In this document: one piece after another, positions 54,070-64,000 of the stretch
Layout of the letters: each line of letters begins with the position of its first letter
How positions within the stretch are numbered: the stretch's first letter is position 1
Source: Hibiscus mutabilis
Taxonomy: Eukaryota > Streptophyta > Magnoliopsida > Malvales > Malvaceae
Direction of reading: 5' to 3'
NCBI GenBank assembly: GCA_019671005.1
Contig: CM033724.1
Location: 25,335,786 to 25,399,785 of the forward strand
DNA: 64,000 bases
Translations under genes and position numbers: made by a program
Notes under the pieces: model-generated
What the model saw: only the letters and a program-made list of their open reading frames with translations
What the model was told of the DNA's origin: nothing
The model's database searches: none

Positions 54070-56043
54070 ACTCACATACAATCATTTAACCCAAGGTTAA
54101 GCAATCAAAACAACTTCATACTCTGATGGACCACTATAGAGGCATGTTTCCTAGACCACCTTGCCAAACTTACCAAAATGCACAATTGAACCATTCTCAA
54201 CATAAACAACATGCCAATACATCCAACACAAATATAAACTAAGTTCATACTCAGAAGTAGTTTACCTCTTGGATCCCTTCAAACCTTGCCTTTGCTGCCC
54301 CGAACTTTAATGCTCTGCACATTAGGGAAAAGCGAGTGTAAGCACACATGCTTGGTGAGGATGCTAATAAGACAATAATGCATTAAACCATTTGAAAGTT
54401 ATATGTTTGTTTTCCAAAACAAGCTTATAACCAAAGCCTTTCAATGATTCCAACCGAATCATAACATAACAACTTTTATGTAACATCACGCATATTCCAT
54501 GCTTAAATCCCAAAGCATTATAAACAAACCATGCTTAAATCCTAAAGCATTATAAACAAACCATGCTTAAACCCCAACGCATTATGAACAAGGTTCAACA
54601 CATGAACTTTCACATATATTGGCATTTATAGTGACCCGGATAGACAACCTCTATCCTATACACATCGGATACACGAATCTCTCATACCATGCCTAGTTAA
54701 ATTGCATGATACCCCAAACTTTGCCTAGTTAAATCGCAAGATTTGACACCCTCGCCTAGTTAAATCGCGAGATTCTACCCTTGCCTAGTTAAACCGCAAG
54801 TGTACTGACCTTGTCTAGTTAATTTGCAAGATCACCATCAATTTGGGTTGCCTAGTTAAACTACAAGTCCCAAATGAGGTCCCCAACAGTCCAAGTGGCC
54901 TTGTTAAACTGTCATACCTCAAGAACCTATGGCCACGATCGATTTTGTTCATATTTTATAGTGCACGTTTAATCCTATGGCATGCCAACTATATCCGGGT
55001 TTTTTTTCACCTTGTCACGTAGGCAATATATCATTTACAAAGCCATTTACTTTATGTTTTCAAATGCATTAAACAAAACATCACATATGCAAATCTCATT
55101 GGCAATGCAATAACACCATTCCCAACCGGAATGAAAACCAATGCTCAATAGAATTTAATATACTTTCAATCCCCTGCATATGCACTCAAACCATGCATTA
55201 CTAGTAAGTAAAAACCTGCCATGTTTATTACCAAAACATGTAAACAATGTGCTCATATCCAAGCCGATATTCAAGATCAAAATGAGGAAAACTTACTTCC
55301 GAGCTTAGGTAAGTGTCTCACACATACTCTAAACTCTCAAAAACCTTTACAAACCTTTGTAAATCATTTAAAACCAGTTTCCACTCACCGATACGCTTCA
55401 CCTTTCTTGCCAACGCGATGCAAGCTCCCGGCAAGCCACCAAAACAACGTCAAGCTCCCTCAATTGGTTGATAAAACCTAAGAAAACACAAGATTTAAAT
55501 GAGATTTTTGTAAATATCAAATAATCCATCACAAATCATATAAACGAGTTAAAGAACTCCTCACCTCTGGATTTTGATGAAGACTTAAGTGTTTGGCAGA
55601 GGAGAGATTGGAGAGAAAAAGTTGAAAAAAAAGTAAATTTTCTTTTAAGAGTTTAACTAACTTTTAACTAAATCCACTTTTCAATTACTTTAAAACACAT
55701 GTTAAAATATCTTTAATTAAGGGAGAAATCATCAGAAAAACTTGGTAAAACAGCTCCTTAAAGATTCTAAGAATTTGACCCTTTTTGTTTTAGTCACCTT
55801 AAAAAGCAGTTTTCAAAACTTACATTTCGGTCACTAACCAAAATATCATATTTCCAAAATCTATTTTCCAAAATTGATTCCACCAAAAAGCAATATATAT
55901 TAAAATATGATTTTTAACCATTTTTCCATATTTTTATCTTACCGAAAAATATATGGTCCCGAATCCAGCTCAAATCTCTAACCCGGTCCACCAGACCGTC
56001 TAATAAACCTCAAAACCACTAGGCCCAAGATCAGGGTGTTACA
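54070..56043 (-). repeat. minus-strand LTR piece (2.0 kb), E6 type
   Basis: Continues in E1/E2-like LTR sequence (phrases CTTTGCTGCCC and GCACATTAGGGAAAAGCGAG) to the LTR start, CAGGGTGTTACA on the plus strand. It carries the CTAGTTAAAYC-loop hairpin series. It is either the rest of the E6 LTR or a separate copy. Confidence 0.75.
54688..54925 (-). repeat. hairpin series with constant loop CTAGTTAAAYC
   Basis: Plus-strand coordinates: CATGC/GCATG (54,688-54,708), TTGC/GCAA (54,721-54,739), CTCGC/GCGAG (54,751-54,771), CTTGC/GCAAG (54,780-54,800), CTTGT/GCAAG with one G-U (54,810-54,830), and ATTTGGG-TTG / CAA..CCCAAAT (54,841-54,875). Each has the 11-base loop CTAGTTAAAYC or a one/two-base variant. 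A seventh, ACAGT/ACTGT (about 54,887-54,914), has a changed loop. Confidence 0.9.
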
Positions 56044-56094
56044 GGACCATCTAATAAACCTCAAAATTGCTAGGCCCAAAATTAGGGCATTACA
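56044..56094 (-). repeat. 51-bp LTR start stub, minus orientation
   Basis: Repeats the LTR-start sequence (CCTCAAAATTGCTAGGCCCA and GGGCATTACA on the plus strand) already seen at 55,990-56,043. So two LTR starts lie head-to-tail, 51 bases apart. Confidence 0.8.
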
Positions 56095-56108
56095 TTGAGG
56101 GGGTTATA
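56095..56108 (+). repeat. 14-bp LTR end stub, plus orientation, presumed end of E4
   Basis: TTGAGGGGGTTATA matches the plus-oriented LTR ends GTCGAGGGAGTTACA (31,987) and TTTAAAGGGTTATA (61,198). Protease sequence of E7 resumes at once on its right. Confidence 0.65.
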
Positions 56109-56340
56109 GAACCTATTACCTGCATACCAACATCTAACAACTCAATATGTAAATCAATCAAACATGCATGCTCGTGCAAAATGTAGGAATACATAGAACC
56201 AAAATCAATAAAAGATAACAAAGGTATTAACTGCAAGGTAAATGTACCTGCGATCACGTCGGTATCATTCCTCCAAACATGATGAGCAAAAACCCTCATC
56301 GGTCCACCCTCCTCTGGCTGAACCACTACAGTATGAGCTA
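56109..56340 (-). pseudogene. E7 protease, N-terminal half (partner of E3)
   Basis: VVVQPEEGGPMRVFAHHVWR, AGTFTLQLIPLLSFIDFGSM (active site D-F-G in place of D-S-G), YSYILHEHACLIDLHIELLD. The last codons before the break read VGMQVIGS; E3 begins with SFGE, the next residues of the same motif in relatives (VTSSFGE). Confidence 0.82.
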
Positions 56341-57374
56341 CCACTCTCTGTCTGTCATCCCTACGTTGGAAATGTCCACAGCTGTGCCCACGACCTCTCT
56401 GCACTCCTGCAACAAATGTATTAGCCTGACCCTCTCTGGCTAACTACGGACAATCCCTCTGAAGATGATCCCTCGATCCACAACTCCAACAAGTGCCCAC
56501 AACACCCCAGCATTCCCCTGAATGCCTTCGGCCACATCTTCTATACTCGGGAACTCTAGCATAGGTATTCTGACCCTGGAAACCACGCTCAGCACTATAT
56601 CCTCCCCGCCTCTGATCTGAACGGTACCTTCTATCTATATGCCTCTTATAATGATCCTTACCAACATCAGACCCCGTACCCCTCTTCCGTGATGAGAAAC
56701 CTTCACTTCCTTGATCAACCTATAACGAAATCGATCACACCTCTCTCGCTCTTCCGGAAGCAACTCAAGAGCATACTTACTCAACCGAACAAACTGGATT
56801 TCATACTAAAAAATAAACATGTTTCCTTGCTCCAAAACCATAAACTCTCTCTTCTTCGCATCCTTGTACCGAGTTCCCAAATACTTCTTCTTAAAAGCCT
56901 CGCAAAAGAATTCCCAGGTAACATTGGTAGGTTCCACACCCACAATCATAGTTTTCCACCAACTGTACGCATCTCCCTGGAGGAACGAAATAATACATCC
57001 TAGCTTGCGTACATTGTACACTCCATCTAGCCAAGGATCATTTCGATACTAGCAAACCATTCGGCTGCTTTAAGAGCCAAACCTCGAAACTCAGCACCAC
57101 CCAGGCTACACAAACACTCTAAAGGTAACCCGGTGTTAACAGTTGTAGGCGACGGTGCAGGTACATGCACTCCAGCCATGGCTGCCTGGAAAGCTCCCGT
57201 CATCGCTTGATCCAACAGTGTTATATCACCAAAACTAGATACTTATGGTGCCTGAGGTGCACCTCCCTCTACTCCAACACCAACAGGAGGATTTGGTGGA
57301 GGAGATGGCAACTTATTTTCATGTGTGTCCAAAACACTACCCATGTGAGCACTACTCTCTCATCTCGGTCCCAT
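56341..57374 (-). pseudogene. E7 gag
   Basis: ATG at 57,374 (MGPR then a stop where a relative has Arg). Core LQGDAYSWWKTMIVGVEPTN with EFFCEAFKKKYLGTRYKD (56,806-57,021), N-terminal part AMTGAFQAAMAGVHV with GLPLECLCSLGGAEFRG (57,027-57,215). Knuckles CGRRHSGEC and CWSCGSRDHLQRDC near 56,440-56,560, followed by a stop at a Gln position. Confidence 0.84.
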
Positions 57375-57625
57375 ACTCGATAATATGAGTCTAATCATGA
57401 TAATTCAACAAAACAAAACAATTAGGCCAGCTTGTAGCAAGAATCCAAGTCACTATTGTTTAAAAACAAAATCATTTAACTCAAGTAGTAATCAGGCAAT
57501 ATGTCCCAAGTTTAAACACCCCAAACATACGCGTATCGAATACCATTTTACAATTTCAATCACCGTGCATATCAAACAACATATTCAATTAGACAAACAT
57601 CCATAACCCACCTCCTACCAATCAT
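57375..57625 (-). other. E7 untranslated leader
   Basis: Short leader between gag and the primer site, with the shared phrases AGTAATCAGGCAATATGTCC and CAATCACCGTGCATATCAA. Confidence 0.5.
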
Positions 57626-57643
57626 AACCTAGCTCTGATACCA
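57626..57643 (-). promoter_or_regulatory. E7 primer-binding site, initiator tRNA-Met (one change)
   Basis: Minus strand TGGTATCAGAGCTAGGTT. Confidence 0.88.
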
Positions 57644-57647
57644 CCAA

Positions 57648-59822
57648 TGCAACCCCCTTAACCCGGTCTAGTCACAAGACCGAATCAAGCAAGCTACATT
57701 AGGGCTTACCGAAATAAAACCCAAAGAAGAACATTAGAAATGGTCAATTTTTCTCCTTTTATCTTGCCTAAATGCATTTTTAAGCCCTAAGGTGATCATA
57801 CAAGTTATTGTTAAACTTACAACCTAATCGGGCGTCATTTTAACATCAAATTGCTCGAATTAATCTTAAAGGGACTAAAAAATAATTTCCATTAATTATA
57901 AAAGTTTTTACCAAATTAAGGTTACTAATCCTCAATTAGTCATCTTTCATGCCTTTATGTTAATTCACAACTCAAAATAATCATTCAATCTCATTTAATT
58001 GCATAATTAAGAAATAAGGACCAAATTGCAAAGATTCCAAACATTAGACAGCATATCAATTGAATTAACGGCCAACGTACTGGTACAGTGACTTGTCGTA
58101 TCAAAACGGTGCTGACGAATAAAGGCGTACTGATACGGTCCTTAAGCGTATTAATATGACTAGTTTATTCTGAAAATCAAGATTACATTTTAACACAGCC
58201 ACTTGCCAATATATTCAATAAACCAACATTACCTCACTATTTTATATATGTATCAAAATAATCCAATATAAATACATTAAACCATGTATTTTCATATTCT
58301 CAAAATACTTGCATAAACAATATGCCATTATCAAAAGTAGTCATCAATGATTATTTGCAACATCTTTCACTTTTAAAACATGCATAATACAATGAGTAAT
58401 AAAAGCCATAAACATGTGCATCAGATTTCATTTTGCAAAACTGAAATCGAGAGAAAGCTCAACCGATACATACTTCTGAGCTTAGATAAGTGTATCAAAC
58501 TTTATCGAAACTCTCACAACTCTTTTTCAAACCTTTTAACAGCAGTAAAACACTTTTCCACTCGCCAACAATCCAACACTTGCTTGCCAATGCGCGAATC
58601 AAGCCTCCACAACTCTCGCACTTTCTTTGAAAGGTAAAGGATTCAGCTCCCCTACTTTACCCCAATCAAAACAGACGATTAAAACAGTACTCTGTATCAC
58701 AAACCTCCAGCAACCAACAAACATAACCTCACATCCCAAGAATCCATCAAACACCTTCCTATATCTATCAAGAACACCACAAACCCTACTCAAACAAAGC
58801 CCAGCCAACATTTAACGATTCTAACACATTAAAAACATCAATTAACATCCAAAACAACCTAAACACGTCATTATATCTCCAGCAACACTACAACAACCAG
58901 TTTATATTAAAAACCAACTATAAACAACCTAGAAACTAGCAATCCATAGAGTCTTGGGATTCCATTGATTAATCATTCCTTTCAACATTAAAACACATCC
59001 AAATTGGGATATAAATCAATTAAATCCATAACCAAAATAGTTCCAATTCAGTTTACAACAATTTTCCAAGAAAACTCAATTTAACTATCAAATCATTGTT
59101 TAAATCATAATTCCATAATATAAATCAACAACAAAGGATCAAGAACTTGGGAATTTCATTAAATAACCTTTAATTAGAGGAGATAAATGAAAATCACTTC
59201 TAATTGTTGATTTCTCCCTTAATTGGCCAAGCTTTGATGAAATCCAAAGAGATTTTACAAAGGAATTTGAAGTAATCAATTAGAAATCAAAAAGGAAATC
59301 AATAGAGATTGATTCTTGGAGATTTAGAAGTAGAAATCTCAGTTTGGTTGCTAAGAAAGTTGAGAGAAAAGGTTTGGAGAAAAGTAGTTACGTGAGAAAG
59401 TGTTTTTGACAATTAAAATCCTTTTTAATAAATCCACCTTTATTTAATTATAAAATCATTTAAAATTACTTTAAATAGCTAAATTAAAAGAGAAATCTGT
59501 TGAAAAAGATTGGATAAATAGATCCTTAAAGATTCTAAGTTTTGATCCCTTTACGATCTAGTCACCAAAATAGTTTTAAAAAGTTTCAATTTAGTCACTA
59601 GATGAAAATGTCTTAAAATCAGATTTAAATACCTCAAATTAACTTCACCAAATTACTTTAAATATTAATTAAGTAATTTAAAACATTTTCCATATTTTAT
59701 TTTACCCCAAAAATTAGTTCTATAAATTTATTTTCCCGAAACTATTTGAATTGCCTAAACCGGTTCTCTTGAACCACTAACCTGATTCGGTCCACATCTA
59801 GGCCCATTTTCGGGGAATTACA
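57648..59822 (-). repeat. E7 5' LTR (B subtype, 2.2 kb, internally deleted)
   Basis: Plus strand from TGCAACCCCCTTAACCCGGT to TTTTCGGGGAATTACA. Only a stub of the dyad island remains (58,075-58,160). Directly after it comes GCCACTTGCCAATATATTC, which in E9 lies before the hairpin series, so about 1.2 kb (hairpin series and acceptor block) was lost. Confidence 0.88.
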
Positions 59823-61198
59823 AGGTATGGTTTGGTAGACGTTGTCCACCGAGAAATCTGTGTATCTGATGTGGTTTTATAAAGGTCACTATAATTGCCA
59901 ATACATGGGAAATAAGTAGGAAACTATATTTTGCATATGGTTGTTAAGCATGCCATGTTCTGAAAACAGTTTTAAAGGTGTTGGTTTTTATACTCATGTT
60001 TTAATGCATAGATGAATATGGAAGACAACACCACTAAGCTTATGTTTGCTTACGCTCTCATTCTTCTTTGTAAAAAATTAAAGATTGCGGGAGCATTGGA
60101 GTGAGGAGATCCTAAGACATCATTTGACTTTGAGTATGGTTTTAGCTTAATGCTTTTGGTAATAAGGCAATGTGTTGTCCAAATTTGGGGATTTGTAGTT
60201 TGATTATATTTGCTTCCAAGGATTATATCTTGTTGGCTGTTGGGTTGTTGTTGGGATTTGTGAAGTGAGCTTATGGATTTATGCTTAGTTCAAGCCCGAG
60301 TATGTTGGTTGATATGTTTAAGAAGCATGCCTATAGTTTATGTTTTGTGTCCAAACTGCGTATTTGGTGGTTTGGATTAGTGTGGATGCATGTATTTTGT
60401 GCTAAACGTGTTTAGTATGCAAGCTAGGTTGATCGAGACTATTTTGTATTGGTTTAAAGGTCAAAAACCAGATAAAAAGGGCATTACAAGTCTGGGTATC
60501 GGTACAGGATCCTTGTATCGGTACGAGAGACTTAAATCAGGTATGAGAAATGTAAATTTGGACTGGGTACCGATACTCGAGGAAGTGTATCAGTACGAGT
60601 TTTGGCTTCTAGAATTTGAGTTTTAGCCATTTAATCATGGGTATCGATACGCCCCAGAGTCGTATCAGTACAATTCTTCTATATTATGACATGGGTATCA
60701 GTACACGTATATTCGTGTTAGTACAACCCTTAGGTATGAAGCCTGGTATCGGTACGGTATCCCGTGTACTAATACCTAAGGGTGTTATGACAGTTATTTG
60801 GCTGCTAAAGTTGAGATTCCTTCATTTTAGTCCTTGATTCGTATGTATACAAATTGAATGTTTTCGATCATTCCTTTTTAGCTTAAATTGGACTTGAGAG
60901 CATGAAACCTGACTAAGGGTTGGTAACCTTAAATTTATGTAAGTCCTCTTAATTTTTTAGATTTGTAATTTAGTCCTTAAATTGCAAATTCGTATAATTA
61001 GATGTCGATTTGATATTCAATTTATTTGTGAATTTAACCGCTGTTGGTATGCACACCCTAGGTTCTAAAGATGCATCTAGATAAGATAAAAATAAAAAAT
61101 GGACCTAATTCGAGATATTTGGTTCAACATTACTACGGCAAACCTAATGTAACTCACTCGGTTTAGCCTAGCGCCTAGGTCGGGTTTAAAGGGTTATA
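59823..61198 (+). repeat. E8 5' LTR, 3' part
   Basis: Begins inside an LTR just before the TGTATCTGATGTGG motif, has the AT-GC block corresponding to the acceptor region (about 60,070), the dyad island (60,495-60,780; GTATCGGTAC twice around AGGATCCTT), and ends GGGTTTAAAGGGTTATA. The 5' portion is missing where E7 abuts. Confidence 0.85.
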
Positions 61199-61203
61199 TT
61201 TGT

Positions 61204-61221
61204 TGGTATCAGAGCCAGGTT
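61204..61221 (+). promoter_or_regulatory. E8 primer-binding site, initiator tRNA-Met
   Basis: TGGTATCAGAGCCAGGTT, perfect. Confidence 0.92.
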
Positions 61222-61419
61222 ACAAGAAGTTGGGATGGTTTGCTGAATGTTTTGGTTGTTGAGTTTTTATGTGGTGATAATTGTGTTTAAGCATGACTTG
61301 TGATTGATGTGAGGTTGTTTTGCTTTAATGTGGGTTTAAAAGGGAACACATTGCCTATTACCATTGTTTTCATGTGATTCTTCACGTGTTGTCTTCGATC
61401 CTTTGCTAAATGTTAGCCT
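61222..61419 (+). other. E8 untranslated leader, cut by E9
   Basis: Matches the E4 leader (GATCCTTTGC...ATGTTAGCCT). Ends at 61,419, where the E9 LTR begins; gag of E8 is not in the window. Confidence 0.75.
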
Positions 61420-64000
61420 TGTAATGCCCTGAAATTGGGCCTAGATGTGGACCGAATTGGGTAGGTGGTTTGAAAGAACCGGTTTAAGCAATTCGAATAG
61501 TTTCGGGAATTTAAATTCTATAAAATTGTTTTTGGTCAAAATAAAATATGGAAAGATGTTAGAAATTACTTAATTAATATTCTAAAAAATTTGGTAAATT
61601 CAATTTGAGGTAATTAAATCTTATTTTGATACATTTCGCTCTAGTGACTAATGAAAGTTTTCAAAACTGTTTTTGGTGACTAAATCGTAAAAGGATCAAA
61701 ACTTATAATCTTTAGGGAGCTATTTGACCAATATTTTTCATCAGATTTCTTTCTTAATTTAGGCTATTTTAAGGTGTTTTTAAATGGTTTTATAATAAAA
61801 TAAAATAGGATTTATTAAAAAGATTTTTAATTTGTAAAATCACTTTCTTACGTAACTACTTTTCTTCCAACATTTTTTCTCTCAACTTTCTCAGTAACCA
61901 AACTAAGACTTCTACTTCAAAATTCTCAGGAAACAATCTTTATTGATTTCCTCTTTGTTTTCTAATTGATTTCTTCAAATCTTGTTGAAAAATCCCTTTG
62001 GGTTTCAATCAAGCTTAGCTAATTAAGGGAGAAATCGACAATTAGAGGTGATTTTTGTTTTTCTCCTCTAATTAAAGGTTCTTTATTGAAATTCCCAAGT
62101 TCTTGATCCTTTGTTATTGATTTATGTTAAGGAATTATGATTTTTATATGAAATTGTTGATTAAATAGAGTTTTATTTGGAAAATTTTTTGGAAATTGAT
62201 TTGGATCTATTTTGGTGATGAATCAAATTGATTTAGATCTATATTAAAATGTATAATAATGTGGAAAGAAGTGCTTAATCAATGAAATCCTAAAACTATA
62301 TGGATTGCTAGTTTTCTAGGTTGTTTATAGTTGGTTTTTGGGGGTGATCTTGTTGTTGTAGAGTTGCTGGAGGTATAAGGACGTGTTTGAAGTGTTTTTG
62401 GATGTTAACTGATGTCGTTCAGGTGTTAGAATCTTCAGGTTTTGGCTGGGCTTTGTTTAGATAAGGTTTGTGGCGTTCTTGATAGATTTAGAGAGGTGTT
62501 TGATGGATTCTTGTGAGGCGGAGTTGTGTTTGTTGTTGCTGGAGGTTTGTGATGCAGAGATATTTTTTAATCCTTTGTTTTTGATTGGGTAAAGTATGGG
62601 AGTTGAATCCTTTTGCTTTTGGTAAAGGCACTGAAGCTTTGGAAGCTTGATTCGCGCGTCGACAAGCAAGATTTGGATTGTTGGTGAGTGGAAAAGTGTT
62701 TTACTGCTATTAAAAGATTTGAAAGGAGTTTGGATTGTTGAGCTTTCTCTCGATTTTAGCTTTGCAAAATGAAATCTCATGCACATGTTTATGGTTTTGA
62801 TTACTCACTGTATTATGCATGTTTTAGAAATGAGATATGTTACAAATGATCATGTATGATGACTTTTGAGATTGGCATATGGTTTATGAAAGTATTTTTG
62901 ATAATACTAAATACATGGTTTGATGTATTTGAAAGTGGATTGATTTGATGCATATGTAAAACAATGAGTTAATGTTGTTTATTGAATATATTGGCAAGTG
63001 GCTGAATTTAAAATGTTATCGGATATAGTTGGCTAGCCAGAGGGTTTAAAGTGCACGATAAAAAGTCGCCTCATGTGTGTCGAGGGGTTGTGAGTGTGTC
63101 GTAATATCCACCATGAGAACCGCATCAATTGAGGTGGGTAAATGTTCTATTTTCTCCCGCTGGTGGATTTATACATCCAAACCGTTGTGGTGGGTAAATG
63201 TTTTGTTAATCCAGTTTGAACCGTTGAGGTGGGCAAGTATGTCGTTGCTCCGGTTAAGGTATGTATGGGAAGTGGTTGTGGGAACCACTTGAGAAATCAG
63301 TGTATCCGATGTGTTTTATGAAATGAAAGGTTACTGGTTTTGAGTCACTTGAAAGCCAATATATGAAATAATGTATCATGAGAAATGGATTATGTTGTAT
63401 AATGTGATTTATACATGTGGTACTCTTTAAGCTTGTTATAGAGATGTTGAGACATGAAGCTTGAATTGATGTAGAGATTGAGTCCATGATGCACGTGTTT
63501 AAAATGATTTAAATGTGCATAATTGAGATGATTTGAGAAGCATGAGATGTTTTGCCATGAGACAAATACATGTGATTTGAACTAAATGATTTTATATGCA
63601 TTGATGAGTGTTTTTGCGGTTCTTTCACTAAGCTTATAGCTTATGCTCCCTTTTCCTCATCAATGCAGAGAAATAGACTTCTCAGACAGTAGGTGAGCAA
63701 GGAAGGATCCAAGGATTGATATATTTCAAAGTATGGTTTCATAAGTACTTAGTAGTAATAAGAAGGCAATGTGGCTGGGTTGTTTTGGGAGATATATTTT
63801 GGTTACTCCATGTTTGTATAAGTTTGGATTAATGTTTTGTACTTGTATGTTTCTCAAACTTGGTTTTGAGGGGTTTGGGAAACAAGTTGCTTGATTGGGT
63901 AGAAACCATGCTCTTAAAAGGATGTTTGAATACGCCATGCTTAGTATAGTCTTGTACTATGTTGCTATGTTTGAGTATTTGATGTTTGTGATGCCACATG
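61420..64000 (+). repeat. E9 LTR (B subtype), runs off the right edge
   Basis: TGTAATGCCCTGAAATTGGG start, same subtype as E3/E7. Hairpins: CTCATG/CATGAG (63,070-63,117) and AAGTGGTT/AACCACTT with loop GTGGG (63,270-63,290), followed by CAGTGTATCCGATGTG. Splice-like AATGCAG ends at 63,669. The dyad island and LTR end lie beyond the window. Open frames in it have no family match. Confidence 0.88.

Noticed and set aside
54688..54925. CRISPR-like array (repeat CTAGTTAAA with spacers)
   Set aside because: Nuclear plant LTR context, repeat only 11 bases, and the 'spacers' pair with each other across each repeat, so it is a hairpin series.
60390..60837. Plus-strand open frames of 78 and 73 residues
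   Set aside because: They read through the dyad island of the E8 LTR; repeats of CGTAYCGRTACG happen to keep frames open.
1..64000. tRNA, rRNA or microRNA genes
   Set aside because: No cloverleaf-type A/B box pair or rRNA core was recognised. The tRNA-like matches are the primer sites of the retroelements.

Overview
The window is plant nuclear DNA, most likely from a core eudicot with a repeat-rich genome. The signs are spliced nuclear gene structure, Ty3/Gypsy elements primed by plant initiator tRNA-Met and tRNA-Asp, and a plant-specific PF20167-type protein. The style of the long-terminal repeats (LTRs) would fit Malvaceae, but I cannot prove the family from this window.

Only one host gene is clearly visible. 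Positions 1-1345 on the minus strand hold the 5' end of a GAMMA RESPONSE 1 / COM1 (CtIP/Sae2-type DNA-end-resection) gene, with a 5'-UTR intron and a possible frameshift near the window edge. A second gene-like segment is a frameshifted PF20167-type 'putative plant transposon protein' at 42,073-42,770 (minus). It sits between two inverted retrotransposon copies.

Everything else is nested, decayed Ty3/Gypsy material. Left to right: R1, an old minus-strand element of a separate lineage (1,585-6,225). Then E1/E2, a chimeric minus-strand Tekay/Del-like chromovirus (6,226-25,507). E2 carries an inserted 6.1-kb Athila-like element with intact 5-bp target duplications (12,094-18,183) and a 3.06-kb solo LTR (18,792-21,848). 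Next is E3, the pol half of a minus-strand element (25,508-28,865). Its gag half plus 5' LTR lies 27 kb away (E7, 56,109-59,822), so E3 and E7 look like one element split by a plus-strand element, E4. E4 runs from its 5' LTR at 28,866 to a 14-bp LTR stub ending at 56,108. Inside E4's 3' LTR are further insertions: E5 (plus, LTR and gag, 37,216-42,046), E5' (minus, RT to 5' LTR, 43,111-48,721), E6 (minus, protease to partial LTR, 48,722-50,944), a plus-strand partial LTR (50,945-54,069) and a minus-strand partial LTR (54,070-56,043). The right edge holds E8 (plus, partial LTR, PBS and leader) interrupted by E9 (plus LTR running off the window). All coding parts carry stops and frameshifts. None looks autonomous.

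The unexpected content is in the LTRs. At one fixed relative position each long LTR has a series of short hairpins. Within a series the loop is nearly constant, but the stem sequence changes from hairpin to hairpin while staying complementary. The clearest series has the loop CTAGTTAAAYC (54,688-54,875). Others use a GACC-type loop (E1, E2, E4) or a loop of about 30 nt (E5 type). A second island in each LTR is built from CGTACCGATACG-type dyads and contains a conserved hairpin with a GTCCCCTG-type loop. The LTRs also share splice-like donors and acceptors that would give a three-intron untranslated leader, with the hairpin series inside the largest candidate intron. The unrelated Athila-like element has its own dyads: TTGCCNNGGCAA dispersed along its length, and two TCCT-loop hairpins beside polypurine tracts.
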